Assembly: GCF_900236475.1 (NCBI RefSeq)
Contig: NZ_LT963352.1
Span: 7,845,001 to 7,909,000 of the forward strand
Length of the DNA: 64,000 nt
Origin: Streptomyces chartreusis NRRL 3882
Lineage (GTDB): Bacteria > Actinomycetota > Actinomycetes > Streptomycetales > Streptomycetaceae
Direction: 5' to 3'
The translations under genes and the position numbers were made by a program. Each line of letters starts with the position of its first letter. The stretch's first letter is position 1. Shown piece after piece: positions 1-9,243 of the stretch. The notes below the pieces were generated by a model, which did not search any database, had not been told where the DNA came from, and saw only the letters and a list, made by a program, of their open reading frames with translations.

Positions 1-683
1 TCCGCCCCGAGCAGGTAGCGGCGCGGTACGTGGCAGTCGGTGAACGTGACCCGGCCGGCCAGGCAGTTCGTCAGCCCCATCTTGGTCAGGGGCGCGCCGA
101 ACGAGATGCCGGGCAGATCGGCGGGCACGGCGAACGCGGACAGCCCGAGGAACCCCAGTTCCGGGGCCGTGGCGGCGTAGGTGACGACGAGGCCGGCCAG
201 AGGCGCGTTGCTCGCCCAGGACTTCTCCCCGTTCAGCACGTACCCGTCGGACACCGGGCGGGCCGTCACACCAAGACGCCCGATGTCGGAGCCGGCCTCG
301 TCCTCCGTCATGGCGTTGGCCGCGATGATCTCGCCGGACGCCAACCCCGCGAGCAGCGGGCCGCGGACCTCCTCGGCGGCGAAGTCCCGTACCGGGACCG
401 CGCAGGCCAGCAGGTGGGCGGCGATCCCGAAGGCGAGCCCGGTGTCCGGGCAGCCGCGGCTGAACGCCTCCAGGCCCAGCGCAGTGTCCAGCGCGCCGAG
501 CCCGCCGCCGCCGAACTCCTCGGGCAGGCACAGCCCCGTCACACCCATGCCGGCGGCCGTCCGGAAGCCACGGCGCACGGCGTCCGGATCCCCGTCCCGA
601 CGGTGCTCGCCGAGACGAACGCCCGACTCCCGAAGGATTTCCGCGTAGCGTTTCTCCTGTGCGGCCGAGAGGTCAAAGTCCAT
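1..683 (-). CDS. Acyl-CoA dehydrogenase, partial (C-terminus beyond left edge)
   Basis: Reads leftward from ATG at 683 and stays open to the edge, giving about 227 residues of a family that is usually near 380. The protein begins MDFDLSAAQ, has EEFGGGGLG in the N-terminal helical domain and the acyl-CoA dehydrogenase signature NAMTEDEAGSDIG near residue 125, followed by a GEKSWASN strand typical of the beta domain. Family role: FAD-dependent alpha,beta-dehydrogenation of acyl thioesters; the catalytic Glu region is off the window. It is divergent from the 3-hydroxyanthranilate operon and has its own promoter at 736-781 that shares elements with the PKS promoter, so I infer it belongs to the cluster. 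It could tailor an ACP- or CoA-bound extender unit (as FkbI-type enzymes do) or desaturate the product; the sequence does not decide. Confidence 0.88.
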   Translation of the reverse strand, partial: MDFDLSAAQEKRYAEILRESGVRLGEHRRDGDPDAVRRGFRTAAGMGVTGLCLPEEFGGGGLGALDTALGLEAFSRGCPDTGLAFGIAAHLLACAVPVRDFAAEEVRGPLLAGLASGEIIAANAMTEDEAGSDIGRLGVTARPVSDGYVLNGEKSWASNAPLAGLVVTYAATAPELGFLGLSAFAVPADLPGISFGAPLTKMGLTNCLAGRVTFTDCHVPRRYLLGA

Positions 684-735
684 AGCAGTTAAGGGCCTCA
701 TCGTGAGGTGGTTATGAACGGCTGCATGCGGGCTC

Positions 736-781
736 AGGCTAAATTTGCAGTCGAGGGGTGTCACCCCCTAGCCCGCCCCTA
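736..781 (-). promoter_or_regulatory. Promoter with TAGGGG direct repeat, upstream of the acyl-CoA dehydrogenase
   Basis: On the minus strand two TAGGGG hexamers (776-781 and 765-770) lie 11 bp apart. One base after the second comes GTGACA-type -35 (759-764), then a 17-bp spacer and TAGCCT as -10 (736-741), about 46 nt before the ATG at 683. The same layout precedes the PKS operon at 27759-27804. The remaining part of the 310-bp gap (684-993) also has CCCCTA at 859-864 and TAGGGG at 895-900, the latter facing the 994 operon, but no convincing -35/-10 pair there. Seen directly; the operator role is inference. Confidence 0.6.
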
Positions 782-993
782 GGCGGAATATCAAGAGGCT
801 CGCTCCGCCCTATGTACTGCCTTTGCCTGAAGGGCAGTTGGGTCCTCCGTTGCCGCGCCCCCTATACGCCGCATTCCGAGTCGCCGGGCATCTTTAGGGG
901 TGTCCAGCCGGGCCGGGAGTCGCTCACTATTTTGAGGCGGCCACCGGCGAGCGACACGTAATGGCGGTGATTCGAAGACAGGGAGAACTCCGC

Positions 994-2208
994 ATGGATT
1001 CGTTGCAGGCGACCGGCACGGAGGCCGGTGAGCCCGACATCCGCTCCCACCCCTTCCTCGACGGCCGCGTGGCGCACCAACAGCCGCAGTGGACCGATCC
1101 GGAGGCCGTGGCCGCCGCCCGCGCGGAACTGGCCGGCCTGCCCCCGCTGGTGTCGTACGCCGACACGGCGCGGCTGCGGGACCGGCTGGCCGACGTCGCA
1201 CACGGCCGCGCCTACGTCGTCCAGGCGGGCGACTGCGCCGAGGACCCGGAGGAGTGCACGGGCGGCTACGTCGCCCGCAAGGCCGGACTGATCGAGATGC
1301 TGGCCGGCCGCATGAAGATGCTCACGCACAAGCAGGTGCTGCGCGTCGGCCGCATCGCCGGCCAGTACGCCAAACCGCGCTCCCGCCCCACCGAACGCGT
1401 CGGCGGGTACGAACTGCCCGTCTACCGGGGCCACTTGATCAACGGTCCGGAGCCCGACCCGGCGCTGCGCAGACCCGACCCGGCACGCCTGCTGCTGTGC
1501 CACCGGGCCGCCGCCGAGGTGCTGGGCCATCTCGGCTGGTCCCGGGGGCCGGACGGCACCCCCGACCACGCCGGCATCCTGTGGAGCAGTCACGAGGCGC
1601 TGCTCCTGGACTACGAGGTGCCCCTGCTGCGCCGCACCGAGGACGGGCTGCTGTACCTGTCGTCCACCCACTGGCCGTGGATCGGGGAACGCACCCGGCA
1701 GCCCGACGGCGCCCATGTGGCGCTGCTCGCCGCGGTGGCCAACCCGGTGGCCTGCAAGGTCGGGCCCGACACGACCGAGGCGACACTGCTGGAGCTGTGC
1801 GAGCGGCTGGACCCGATCCGCCGGCCCGGCCGTCTGACGCTGGTCGCGCGCATGGGCGCCGGCACCGTGGGCCGGCGTCTCCCGCCGCTCGTACGGGCCG
1901 TACGGGGCGGCGGCCACCCCGTGATCTGGCTCTGCGATCCGATGCACGGCAACACCGTGACCGCGCCCAACGGGCTGAAGACCCGGCTGCTGGAATCGGT
2001 CCTCAGGGAGATCAAGGAGTTCCAGTGCGCCGTTCGTGAGGCCGGCGGTATCGCCGGCGGCCTCCACCTCGAGATCACCCCGGACGACGTCACCGAGTGC
2101 GTCCTCAACGAGTCGTCGTTCGACCAGGTAGGCAGGAAGTACACGACGCTCTGCGATCCACGTCTCGACCCTCGGCAGGCCGACTGCGTCGTCACCGCAT
2201 GGCGTTGA
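994..2208 (+). CDS. Class II (plant/AroA_II-type) DAHP synthase
   Basis: 404 residues from the ATG at 994, chosen over the in-frame ATG at 961 because an AGGGAGA ribosome site sits 8-14 bases upstream. Condenses phosphoenolpyruvate and erythrose-4-phosphate, the first shikimate step. Class II hallmarks are visible: VVQAGDCAE (metal-binding Cys), RIAGQYAKPRS, SSTHWPWIGERTR, CKVGPDTT, CDPMHGNT, and LHLEITPDDVTEC near the C-terminus. This is the family member that accompanies phenazine and 3-hydroxyanthranilate clusters (PhzC role) to raise the chorismate supply. First gene of an operon with the EntA-like dehydrogenase, PhzD and PhzE (gaps of 52 and 32 bp, then a 4-bp overlap). Confidence 0.95.
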   Translation: MDSLQATGTEAGEPDIRSHPFLDGRVAHQQPQWTDPEAVAAARAELAGLPPLVSYADTARLRDRLADVAHGRAYVVQAGDCAEDPEECTGGYVARKAGLIEMLAGRMKMLTHKQVLRVGRIAGQYAKPRSRPTERVGGYELPVYRGHLINGPEPDPALRRPDPARLLLCHRAAAEVLGHLGWSRGPDGTPDHAGILWSSHEALLLDYEVPLLRRTEDGLLYLSSTHWPWIGERTRQPDGAHVALLAAVANPVACKVGPDTTEATLLELCERLDPIRRPGRLTLVARMGAGTVGRRLPPLVRAVRGGGHPVIWLCDPMHGNTVTAPNGLKTRLLESVLREIKEFQCAVREAGGIAGGLHLEITPDDVTECVLNESSFDQVGRKYTTLCDPRLDPRQADCVVTAWR

Positions 2209-2260
2209 GCACCCCCCGCGTGAACCGCGACGCGCCTCACAGCGAATGGAGTTCCGCACG

Positions 2261-3058
2261 ATGACTCGCACGACGGACAGCCGCGCCATGGAGGGGAAGG
2301 TCGCGCTGGTCACCGGCGCGGCCGGCGGCATCGGCGCCGCGGTGGTCCGCGCGATCGCCGAGCGCGGCGGCGTGCTCGCGGCCGTGGACGCCAACAGCGT
2401 CGCCCTGAAGGAGACGACCGAGGCGCTCGCCGGAGAGGGCCTGCGGGTGGAGGGCTTCGTCGCCGACGTGACCCGGCCCGACGAGGTCGAGGCGACCGTC
2501 GCCGCCGTGGAGGCACGACTCGGCCCCGTCGACCACCTGGTCAACGCCGCCGGCATCCTCCGCCTCGGCGACGCCCGGACCCTGTCGGACACCGACTGGG
2601 CCGACACCATCGCCGTGAACGCCACCGGCGTCTTCCACATGTCGCGCGCCGTGGTCAACCGCATGGTGCCCCGGCGCAGCGGCGCCCTCGTCACCGTGGC
2701 CTCCAACGCCGCCGGCACGCCCCGGACACAGATGGCCGCCTACGCCGCCTCCAAGGCCGCCGCCACCATGTTCACCAAGTGCCTCGGCCTGGAGGTCGCC
2801 GAGTACGGCATTCGCTGCAACCTGGTGGCACCGGGCTCCACGGACACGCCGATGCTCAGCTCCATGTGGCACGACGACAGCGGCCGGGAGGCCACCGTCC
2901 GGGGCAGCCTGGAGACGTTCAAGGTCGGCATCCCGCTGCGCAAGCTGGCCGCTCCGCGGGACGTCGCCGACGCGGTCGTCTTCCTGCTCTCCGAAGAGGC
3001 CTCCCACATCACGCTGCACGCGCTCACGGTCGACGGCGGAGCCACGCTCGGCGTCTGA
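2261..3058 (+). CDS. EntA/DhbA-like dihydro-aryl dehydrogenase (3-hydroxyanthranilate-forming)
   Basis: 265 residues; start at ATG 2261 with GGAG at 2248-2251 (an upstream ATG at 2246 has no site). Classical short-chain dehydrogenase: TGAAGGIGAAVV nucleotide motif, NAAG, catalytic Ser in VASNAAGTPR, YAASK dyad, and the EntA-type tail GSTDTPM ... ASHITLHALTVDGGATLG. EntA oxidises 2,3-dihydro-2,3-dihydroxybenzoate; beside PhzD and PhzE rather than EntB/EntC-type genes, the expected substrate is trans-2,3-dihydro-3-hydroxyanthranilate (DHHA), giving 3-hydroxyanthranilate with NAD+ reduction. That substrate assignment comes from gene context, as in other 3-HAA pathways (for example calcimycin and benzoxazole clusters), not from any residue visible here. 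Confidence 0.9.
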   Translation: MTRTTDSRAMEGKVALVTGAAGGIGAAVVRAIAERGGVLAAVDANSVALKETTEALAGEGLRVEGFVADVTRPDEVEATVAAVEARLGPVDHLVNAAGILRLGDARTLSDTDWADTIAVNATGVFHMSRAVVNRMVPRRSGALVTVASNAAGTPRTQMAAYAASKAAATMFTKCLGLEVAEYGIRCNLVAPGSTDTPMLSSMWHDDSGREATVRGSLETFKVGIPLRKLAAPRDVADAVVFLLSEEASHITLHALTVDGGATLGV

Positions 3059-3090
3059 ACCCTGTCCGGCACACCTGTAGAGGAAACGCC

Positions 3091-3771
3091 ATGCCAGGCA
3101 TACCGCCCATCGAACCGTACGCCCTCCCCACCCGGGAGAGCCTGCCCGCCAACACCGCCGGCTGGGCACCCGACGCCGATCGCGCCGCGCTGCTCGTGCA
3201 CGACATGCAGCGGTTCTTCCTCGCACCGCTGCCCGCCGACACCCTGCGCCGGGCCCTGACCGGCAACGTGGCCCGGCTGCGCGCGGACTGCGCCGCCCGC
3301 GATGTGCCGGTCGCCTACACCGCGCAGCCCGGCGGCATGACGCCCGAGGAGCGCGGCCTGCTCGCGGACTTCTGGGGCCCGGGCATGTCGCCCGAGCCGG
3401 AGCACCGCGAGATCGCCGACGGCCTCGCCCCGGCGCCGGGCGACCAGATCTTCACCAAGTGGCGGTACAGCGCGTTCCACCGCTCAGGCCTGCTGGAGTG
3501 GCTGCGCGCCACGGGCCGCGACCAGCTGATCATTTGCGGGGTCTACGCACACGTCGGGGTGCTGATGACCGCCGTCGACGCCTTCAGCCACGGCATCCAG
3601 CCGTTCCTGGTCGCCGACGCCACCGCGGACTTCTCCGAGGGCCACCACCGCTCGGCCCTGGAGTACGCCGCCGGGCGCTGCGCCATGGTCCTCACCGGCT
3701 CCGACGTCCGGGCCTCCTTCGAGGGCAGCAGCGGGCCCGTGCCCGCCACCGCGCCGGGAGCGGCACAGTGA
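3091..3771 (+). CDS. phzD: PhzD-like isochorismatase (ADIC to DHHA)
   Basis: 226 residues from ATG 3091 (AGAGGAAACG upstream). Isochorismatase-fold hydrolase that removes pyruvate from 2-amino-2-deoxyisochorismate (ADIC) to give DHHA. Matches PhzD closely: acidic residue in HDMQRFF near residue 35, Lys in TKWRYSAF, and GVYAHVGVLMTAVDAFS, where most cysteine hydrolases of the fold carry a nucleophilic Cys that PhzD lacks. IQPFLVADATADFSEGHH follows as in PhzD. Its stop codon overlaps the GTG start of PhzE by four bases (GTGA), so the two are probably translationally coupled. No PhzF, PhzG or PhzA/B homologue lies nearby, so DHHA is not headed to phenazine. Confidence 0.95.
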   Translation: MPGIPPIEPYALPTRESLPANTAGWAPDADRAALLVHDMQRFFLAPLPADTLRRALTGNVARLRADCAARDVPVAYTAQPGGMTPEERGLLADFWGPGMSPEPEHREIADGLAPAPGDQIFTKWRYSAFHRSGLLEWLRATGRDQLIICGVYAHVGVLMTAVDAFSHGIQPFLVADATADFSEGHHRSALEYAAGRCAMVLTGSDVRASFEGSSGPVPATAPGAAQ

Positions 3772-5675
3772 GCGGCCGGCCCGCCACCGGGCCCGCCGCC
3801 GACCTGCTCGGCCGCGTTCTCAGCGACGACCCTCCGCCGTTCGCCCTGCTGCACCGCCCCGCCGCGAACGGCCCCGACGTCCTCGACATCATCGTCGGCG
3901 GCATCGGCACCCACACGACCCTGGCGGACCTGCCGTTGCCTCCGGCCACCGCCCCGCCGCCCGCTGCCGCGGGCAGCACGCAGTCCCAGGTGCTGACCCT
4001 CGTCCCCTACCGCCAGATCGGCGAACGGGGCTTCGCCTGCGTCGACGACGGAACGCCGTTGCTCGCCATGACCGTCGAGAGCCACACGACCGCCTCGGTC
4101 GCCGAGGTCACGGCCGCCATCCCCGATCTCCCGGTCCGGATCACGGACGGCCACTTCGACGTCGACGACGACACCTACGCCGCCACCGTCCGCCGCGTGA
4201 TCGACGACGAGATCGGCGAGGGCACCGGCGCGAACTTCGTGATCCGCCGGTCGTACGTCGCGCGGATCCCCGACTACTCGCCGCTCAGCGCGCTGGTGGT
4301 CTTCCGCCGCCTGCTGCGCCGCGAGGCCGGTGCCTACTGGACGTTCGTCGTGCACACCGGGGAGCGCACCCTGGTCGGTGCCACACCCGAGCGGCACATC
4401 ACCCTGCGCGACGGCATGGCCGTGATGAACCCCATCAGCGGCACGTACCGCTACCCGCAGTCCGGCCCCGACCTGCCCGGCCTCATGGACTTCATCTCCG
4501 ACCGGAAGGAGACCGAGGAGCTCTACATGGTGCTGGACGAGGAGCTCAAGATGATGGCCCGCCTCTGCGAACGCGGCGGCTGGGTCACGGGCCCGCACCT
4601 GCGCGAGATGACGCGGCTCGCCCACACCGAGTACTTCATCCAGGGCGCCACCGGCCGCGACGTACGGGAGATCCTGCACGAGACGATGTTCGCGCCGACC
4701 GTCACCGGCAGCCCGCTGGAGAGCGCCTGTCGCGTCATCAGCGCCTACGAACCGCAGGGCCGCGGCTACTACAGCGGCGTCGTCGCGCTCATCGGCAGGG
4801 ACCGGCACGGGGCGCAGACGCTCGACTCGTCCATCCTCATCCGCACCGCCGACATCGACCGCGCCGGTACCGTCCGGATCGGCACCGGCGCCACCCTGGT
4901 GCGTCACTCCAGCCCCACCGAGGAGGTCGCCGAGACCCGCGCCAAGGCCGCCGGACTCATCGGCGCCCTCACCGGGGACCACGGCGGGTTCCGAGACCAC
5001 CCCGAGGTCTGCAGCGCCCTGGAGCGGCGCAACCACGTCCTCGCCGACTTCTGGCTGCGCACCGACACCCAGCGGGCGCGGTCCGACCGGGAGCTCGGCG
5101 GGCGCCGCGTGCTGATCGTCGACGCCGAGGACAGCTTCACCTCGATGCTCGGTCGGCAGCTCCAGTCCCTCGGGCTGTCCGTGACGGTACGACGCTTCGA
5201 CGAGCCGTACACCCTCGACGGCCACGACCTGGTCGTGATGGGCCCCGGCCCGGGCGATCCGCTCGCCACGGACCACCGCAAGATCACTTACCTGAACACC
5301 GCCGTGGCCGACCTGCTGGCGGAGCGCCGCCCCTTCCTCGCGGTGTGCCTCAGCCACCAGGTGCTCAGCCTGCGGCTCGGCTTCGACGTACGCCGCCGGG
5401 GCACGCCCAACCAGGGCACCCAGCGCGCGATCGACCTCTTCGGCCGCGGACGGCACGTCGGGTTCTACAACACGTTCGCCGCCTACAGCGCGGAGGACAA
5501 GGTCGAGTGCCCCGGTGTCGGCGTGGTGGAGGTGAGCCGGGACCGTTCGACGGGGGAGGTACACGCCCTGCGCGGCGGCCACTTCGCGTCCCTCCAGTTC
5601 CACGCGGAGTCGGTACTCACCCGGGACGGCGAGGAGATACTCGCCGACATCGTCAGAGAACTGATGCGCGTCTAG
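3768..5675 (+). CDS. phzE: PhzE-like 2-amino-2-deoxyisochorismate (ADIC) synthase
   Basis: 635 residues from GTG 3768, overlapping the phzD stop. Fused two-domain enzyme of the usual PhzE length: chorismate-binding (MST) domain in about residues 100-430 with GATPERH, MNPISGTYRYP, THE-type HTEYFIQGATG and RGYYSG segments; then a class I glutamine amidotransferase from about residue 443 (VLIVDAEDSF, GPGPGDP, nucleophile in VCLSHQ near 526, LQFHAES with His and Glu of the triad). Converts chorismate plus glutamine-derived ammonia to ADIC without releasing pyruvate. An anthranilate synthase (TrpEG fusion) is the main alternative, but the PhzD partner next door argues for ADIC. Last gene of the operon, facing the LAL regulator across a strong hairpin. 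Confidence 0.95.
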   Translation: MSGRPATGPAADLLGRVLSDDPPPFALLHRPAANGPDVLDIIVGGIGTHTTLADLPLPPATAPPPAAAGSTQSQVLTLVPYRQIGERGFACVDDGTPLLAMTVESHTTASVAEVTAAIPDLPVRITDGHFDVDDDTYAATVRRVIDDEIGEGTGANFVIRRSYVARIPDYSPLSALVVFRRLLRREAGAYWTFVVHTGERTLVGATPERHITLRDGMAVMNPISGTYRYPQSGPDLPGLMDFISDRKETEELYMVLDEELKMMARLCERGGWVTGPHLREMTRLAHTEYFIQGATGRDVREILHETMFAPTVTGSPLESACRVISAYEPQGRGYYSGVVALIGRDRHGAQTLDSSILIRTADIDRAGTVRIGTGATLVRHSSPTEEVAETRAKAAGLIGALTGDHGGFRDHPEVCSALERRNHVLADFWLRTDTQRARSDRELGGRRVLIVDAEDSFTSMLGRQLQSLGLSVTVRRFDEPYTLDGHDLVVMGPGPGDPLATDHRKITYLNTAVADLLAERRPFLAVCLSHQVLSLRLGFDVRRRGTPNQGTQRAIDLFGRGRHVGFYNTFAAYSAEDKVECPGVGVVEVSRDRSTGEVHALRGGHFASLQFHAESVLTRDGEEILADIVRELMRV

Positions 5676-5811
5676 CCGCCGCTTCGAGCGAGCGTCCCGG
5701 GCAGCGCCCCCGGCGACGGTGCGGCATCGCGCGCCCGGCCGGGACGCAGGCGCCGGTCGGCTGTGGCGGGACCGGCTGCCACGGGTGGTGTGGCCGGGGC
5801 CGGTGCGGGTT

Positions 5812-5851
5812 GGCACGTGCGGAGGCGGAGCGGTTCCTCTCCGCACGTGCC
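5812..5851. terminator. Bidirectional hairpin between phzE and the LAL regulator
   Basis: Perfect 12-bp inverted repeat GGCACGTGCGGA (5812-5823) / TCCGCACGTGCC (5840-5851) with a 16-nt loop, in the 195-bp gap between two converging genes. No U-tract, as is common in Streptomyces. Confidence 0.75.
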
Positions 5852-5870
5852 GCGGGTCGGGTGCGCCCGG

Positions 5871-8800
5871 TCAGAAGCCCTGTGCCTCGCCCTTCGGCGT
5901 CTCGCCCACGTCCTCGGCGTACACGGACAGTTCGGCCGGCAGATCCGCCCGGCGCTTCACGCCCAGCTTGCGGTAGACGCGGGTCAGATGCTGCTCCACC
6001 GTGCTCACGGTGATGAACAGCACCGACGATATCTGGCGGTTGGTGTGCCCCAGCGTGGCCAGCGCGGCCACCCGCAGTTCCGCCTTGCTCAGCCCGTACC
6101 CGGACTGCGGCAGACCGCGCTCCGGCTCGGGGTCCGGCGCGCACCCCCCGGGCACCAGCCGGTTCGCCAGGGACTCGGCACCGGACTCCTGGGCAAGCTG
6201 ATACGCGCGGCGCGTCAGCAGGTGCGCCCGGCCCGGATCGCCGGACTGATGCTGAAGCACGGTCCCCAGGTCTCTCAGGGCCCTGGCCAGCTCCACCTTG
6301 TCACCGCAGGCCTGGAGCAGGTCGACCGCCTCGGACAGGCACCGCTTGCGGTGCTCCGCCGGCACCGTCCGGGCGAGCAGGCGCAGCCCCCGGCCGCGCG
6401 TGCGGTGGTCGGTACGCCGGTTGCCGGACAGTTCCTCGTGGATCAGACGTGCCGCCTCCGCCCGGTGGTCCAGCCGCAGCTGTGCCCGGGCCAGCTCCAG
6501 CCGCCAGGGCACCAGGCCCGGGAGGTCGAGGCGCCACTTCTCCATCAGGTCCGCGCACTGCCGGAAGTCCTCGCACGCCGCGTCCGGCTGACCGGCCGCC
6601 AGATGGTAGCGGCCACGCGCGGCGAGATAGTGCACGCCGAGCGGCGTCTGGAACATGCCCGCCGGCGTCGGGAGCGCCAGCCACATGTCGGCCTCGTGGT
6701 GCCGTCCGGCCTCCGCCGCGCAGGTGATGAGCGTGCCCAGCGGCCCGGCCACCAGCACGCCCCAGCCCTGCGGCGTGAGCGACTCCAGCGCCGACCTGGC
6801 GCACTGCTCGGCCCTCCCGAGGTCGCCCAGCCGCAGCAGCGCCTCACCCCGGATCCCCTCCAGGATCGCCTGCCAGACCGGCGCACAGCGCACCCCCGCC
6901 TGGTCCAGCACGGCATCGGTCCAGGCCACGACCCGGTCCGGGCGGCCCGCGTACAGCATGGCCAGCAGCGCCCCGGCCGGCACACCGGGTGCACCGGTCT
7001 TGCCGTCGTACCGCCGGAGGAGCTGCTCGCCGCGTGCCACCACGTCACAGTCCGGCTGTGTCGTCAGCGCCTGGTGGAGGAGGGTCACCGCCTCCAGTTG
7101 CGGGCTCACGACCGGCGTACGCGGCGCCCAGCCGTACATCCCGTCGGGGCAGTGGGTGTCCGCCAGGACCTCCGAGCGGCACAGCGCCACCAGCAGGTGC
7201 AGCACCCGGAGTTCGGCGGCCTGCGTCTCCTGCTCCTCGTCGAGTTCGAGCTGTGCGAGCAGGTCGTCCGCCTCGCCGACCCGCCCCTGCCACAGCAGCG
7301 GCGGCAGCACCGAGGCGATCCGGGGCAGCGACGCCCCGCGCTCCCGGATCGTCTCCAGCAAATCCGGCAAATACGTTTCGGCGGACAGCGGATTGGCCTG
7401 CCAGCGCGCCGTCAGCATCAGCGCCTCGATACCCGCGCGCTGCTCCTCGTCGGTCTCCGCCCGCCACGCCTGCCGCAGACACGCGCCGGCGAACTCCGGG
7501 CGCCCCGACGCCAGCGCGTGCACCGCAGCCTCCAGGAGCACGGGCGCCGCCCAGCTGCCCTCGACCCAGTCCGCCGCGATCAGATGGCCGGCCAGCACGT
7601 TCGGCCCCGCCTCCTGGTGGCGCAGCACCTCCGCGGCCCGCGAGTGCAGCACGCGCCGGTGCTCCACGGTGAGGTCGCCCAGCACGGAGCGGACGATGCG
7701 CGGATGACGCAGCTCGTGGCCCTCCACCAGACCGGACATGCGCAGCAGGTGCAGGGCGCGCAGGGCCGACTCCTGGGTCGTGCCGAGCATGGTGGCGAGG
7801 ACGTCGAGAGTCGTAGCCCGGCCCAGGACGGCCAGCGCCTGTGCCACCCGCCGCACCTGCGGCTCGTGCCGGTACAGGCAGCCGAGCACCGCCTGGTCGA
7901 ACAGACCGCCCCGGGACGGCGATGAGCCGTCCCCGTCGGCCTGCTGCGCCGGCAGGTCGTCCATGAGGGCGCGTGCGAGGAGCGGACTGCCGCCGGTCAC
8001 GGTGAACGTCCGTTCCGCGGTCCTGCGGGCATCGGCCGCGCCCGGGTCCGGGCCCGCCAGCAGGGCCAGGGAGTCCTGGGTGAGTGGCTCCAGCGTGATC
8101 CGCGAGAAGTGCGGCTGGCTCAGCAGCTCGGCGCGGAAGTGGGGGTGGGGGAGCCGCAGCAGGGGAGCCTCGGTCATCAGCACCAGCATCGGCGAGTACC
8201 GCAGCCGCCGTATGACGTAGAGCAGGCACTGCAGTGACGCCTCGTCGGCGTGCTGGACGTCGTCCACGGCCAGCACGAGCGGGCCGCGGTGCGCCAGTTC
8301 GCTGAGGGAGGAGAACAGACGGCTCAGGACGGGCGCCTGTTCGACGGGAGAGATCCGGTCGACGGCCGACGGCCGTCCGGACAGCTGTGCCACATCGGTG
8401 TGCTCGGGAAGCAGGCCCCGCACGTCCTGGCGGGCCTGCTCCGGTAAGTGTGCGCCGTGCAGCAACTGGCCGATGACGCCCAGCGGTATGTCGCGCTCGG
8501 CCTGCGACGCCACGGCCCGCAGCACCTGGGCCGCCTCGCCGGAGAAGTGGTCGGTGAGGGCTTCGAGGAATGACGTCTTGCCGCTGCCCACCGCTCCGGT
8601 GATGAGGGCGGCATGGCCTCGGCGCTGCCCGTGGCAGTCCTCGAACGCCGTTCGTATGTGCCTGAATTGCTCCTCGCGCTGGGCCAGAACCACTCGGTAC
8701 GCTTTCTCGTGGGTGGAAGGTCGGTCGGTGGAGACGGTGTGCCGCAGGACGGCGCCGGGAGGATTCCACGACACCGCGCGCTCCTGGGCCGAAGGCCGAT

Positions 8801-8993
8801 GCGTCACGTCGGGGGCCGGTTCCGGCCGGGGCTGGACCGGTCCGCCGGCGGGTTCGCCGGAACCGAAAGGTCCGCTCGTGTCCTCGCGCCGGAAAGGCAG
8901 TCGGCGCGAGGGTAACGGCTCGCCTGTGTCTGCCGGATCCTCGCCCAGGTCGTGGCGACGACCTGGAGCCTCCCGCTGTACGTGCTGATACAT
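5871..8993 (-). CDS. LAL-type (large ATP-binding LuxR) transcriptional activator
   Basis: 1,040 residues if started at the ATG at 8993, which follows AGGGGGACGGGG; the frame is open to a start at 9116 (1,081 residues), but that extension is low-complexity and Arg/Pro-rich. Architecture: AAA-like NTPase with Walker A GAVGSGKT near residue 130 and Walker B VLAVDDVQHAD near 238, a long helical TPR-like middle, and a C-terminal LuxR helix-turn-helix (LSKAELRVAALA ... TVEQHLTRVYRKLGV, about residues 968-1020). LAL proteins are usually pathway-specific activators of PKS clusters. Codon 183 is TTA (8445-8447), so translation probably depends on the bldA tRNA and thus on development. Candidate targets are the TAGGGG repeats at 765-781, 9244-9259 and 27788-27804. 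Confidence 0.93.
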   Translation of the reverse strand: MYQHVQREAPGRRHDLGEDPADTGEPLPSRRLPFRREDTSGPFGSGEPAGGPVQPRPEPAPDVTHRPSAQERAVSWNPPGAVLRHTVSTDRPSTHEKAYRVVLAQREEQFRHIRTAFEDCHGQRRGHAALITGAVGSGKTSFLEALTDHFSGEAAQVLRAVASQAERDIPLGVIGQLLHGAHLPEQARQDVRGLLPEHTDVAQLSGRPSAVDRISPVEQAPVLSRLFSSLSELAHRGPLVLAVDDVQHADEASLQCLLYVIRRLRYSPMLVLMTEAPLLRLPHPHFRAELLSQPHFSRITLEPLTQDSLALLAGPDPGAADARRTAERTFTVTGGSPLLARALMDDLPAQQADGDGSSPSRGGLFDQAVLGCLYRHEPQVRRVAQALAVLGRATTLDVLATMLGTTQESALRALHLLRMSGLVEGHELRHPRIVRSVLGDLTVEHRRVLHSRAAEVLRHQEAGPNVLAGHLIAADWVEGSWAAPVLLEAAVHALASGRPEFAGACLRQAWRAETDEEQRAGIEALMLTARWQANPLSAETYLPDLLETIRERGASLPRIASVLPPLLWQGRVGEADDLLAQLELDEEQETQAAELRVLHLLVALCRSEVLADTHCPDGMYGWAPRTPVVSPQLEAVTLLHQALTTQPDCDVVARGEQLLRRYDGKTGAPGVPAGALLAMLYAGRPDRVVAWTDAVLDQAGVRCAPVWQAILEGIRGEALLRLGDLGRAEQCARSALESLTPQGWGVLVAGPLGTLITCAAEAGRHHEADMWLALPTPAGMFQTPLGVHYLAARGRYHLAAGQPDAACEDFRQCADLMEKWRLDLPGLVPWRLELARAQLRLDHRAEAARLIHEELSGNRRTDHRTRGRGLRLLARTVPAEHRKRCLSEAVDLLQACGDKVELARALRDLGTVLQHQSGDPGRAHLLTRRAYQLAQESGAESLANRLVPGGCAPDPEPERGLPQSGYGLSKAELRVAALATLGHTNRQISSVLFITVSTVEQHLTRVYRKLGVKRRADLPAELSVYAEDVGETPKGEAQGF

Positions 8994-9243
8994 CCCCGTC
9001 CCCCTGAACTTGGAGCTGTTGCGGGGGCAGGGCCGAGCCGTCTCACAGGCACGGTCGCTGTGCGTCCCCCGACGTTCCAACACGTGCTCACCGTGCCGGT
9101 ACGACCGACCCGGCACGGTGAAGCCGCTCGCGGCGAAGATCCTTCGGTTCGACGCCCCTGCTGCGGCCTTGTAATGAGATTCGAGTGTGACACACCCGGA
9201 ACAACTCGGTTACCCCACAATTCATAGGTGAACCAAGTCGATC

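Noticed and set aside
30..692. Plus-strand open frames over the first 690 bases
   Set aside because: The minus strand encodes an unmistakable acyl-CoA dehydrogenase across the same bases.
994..5675. Phenazine biosynthesis cluster
   Set aside because: PhzD and PhzE homologues are present, but no PhzF, PhzG or PhzA/B was found, and an EntA-like dehydrogenase diverts DHHA to 3-hydroxyanthranilate.
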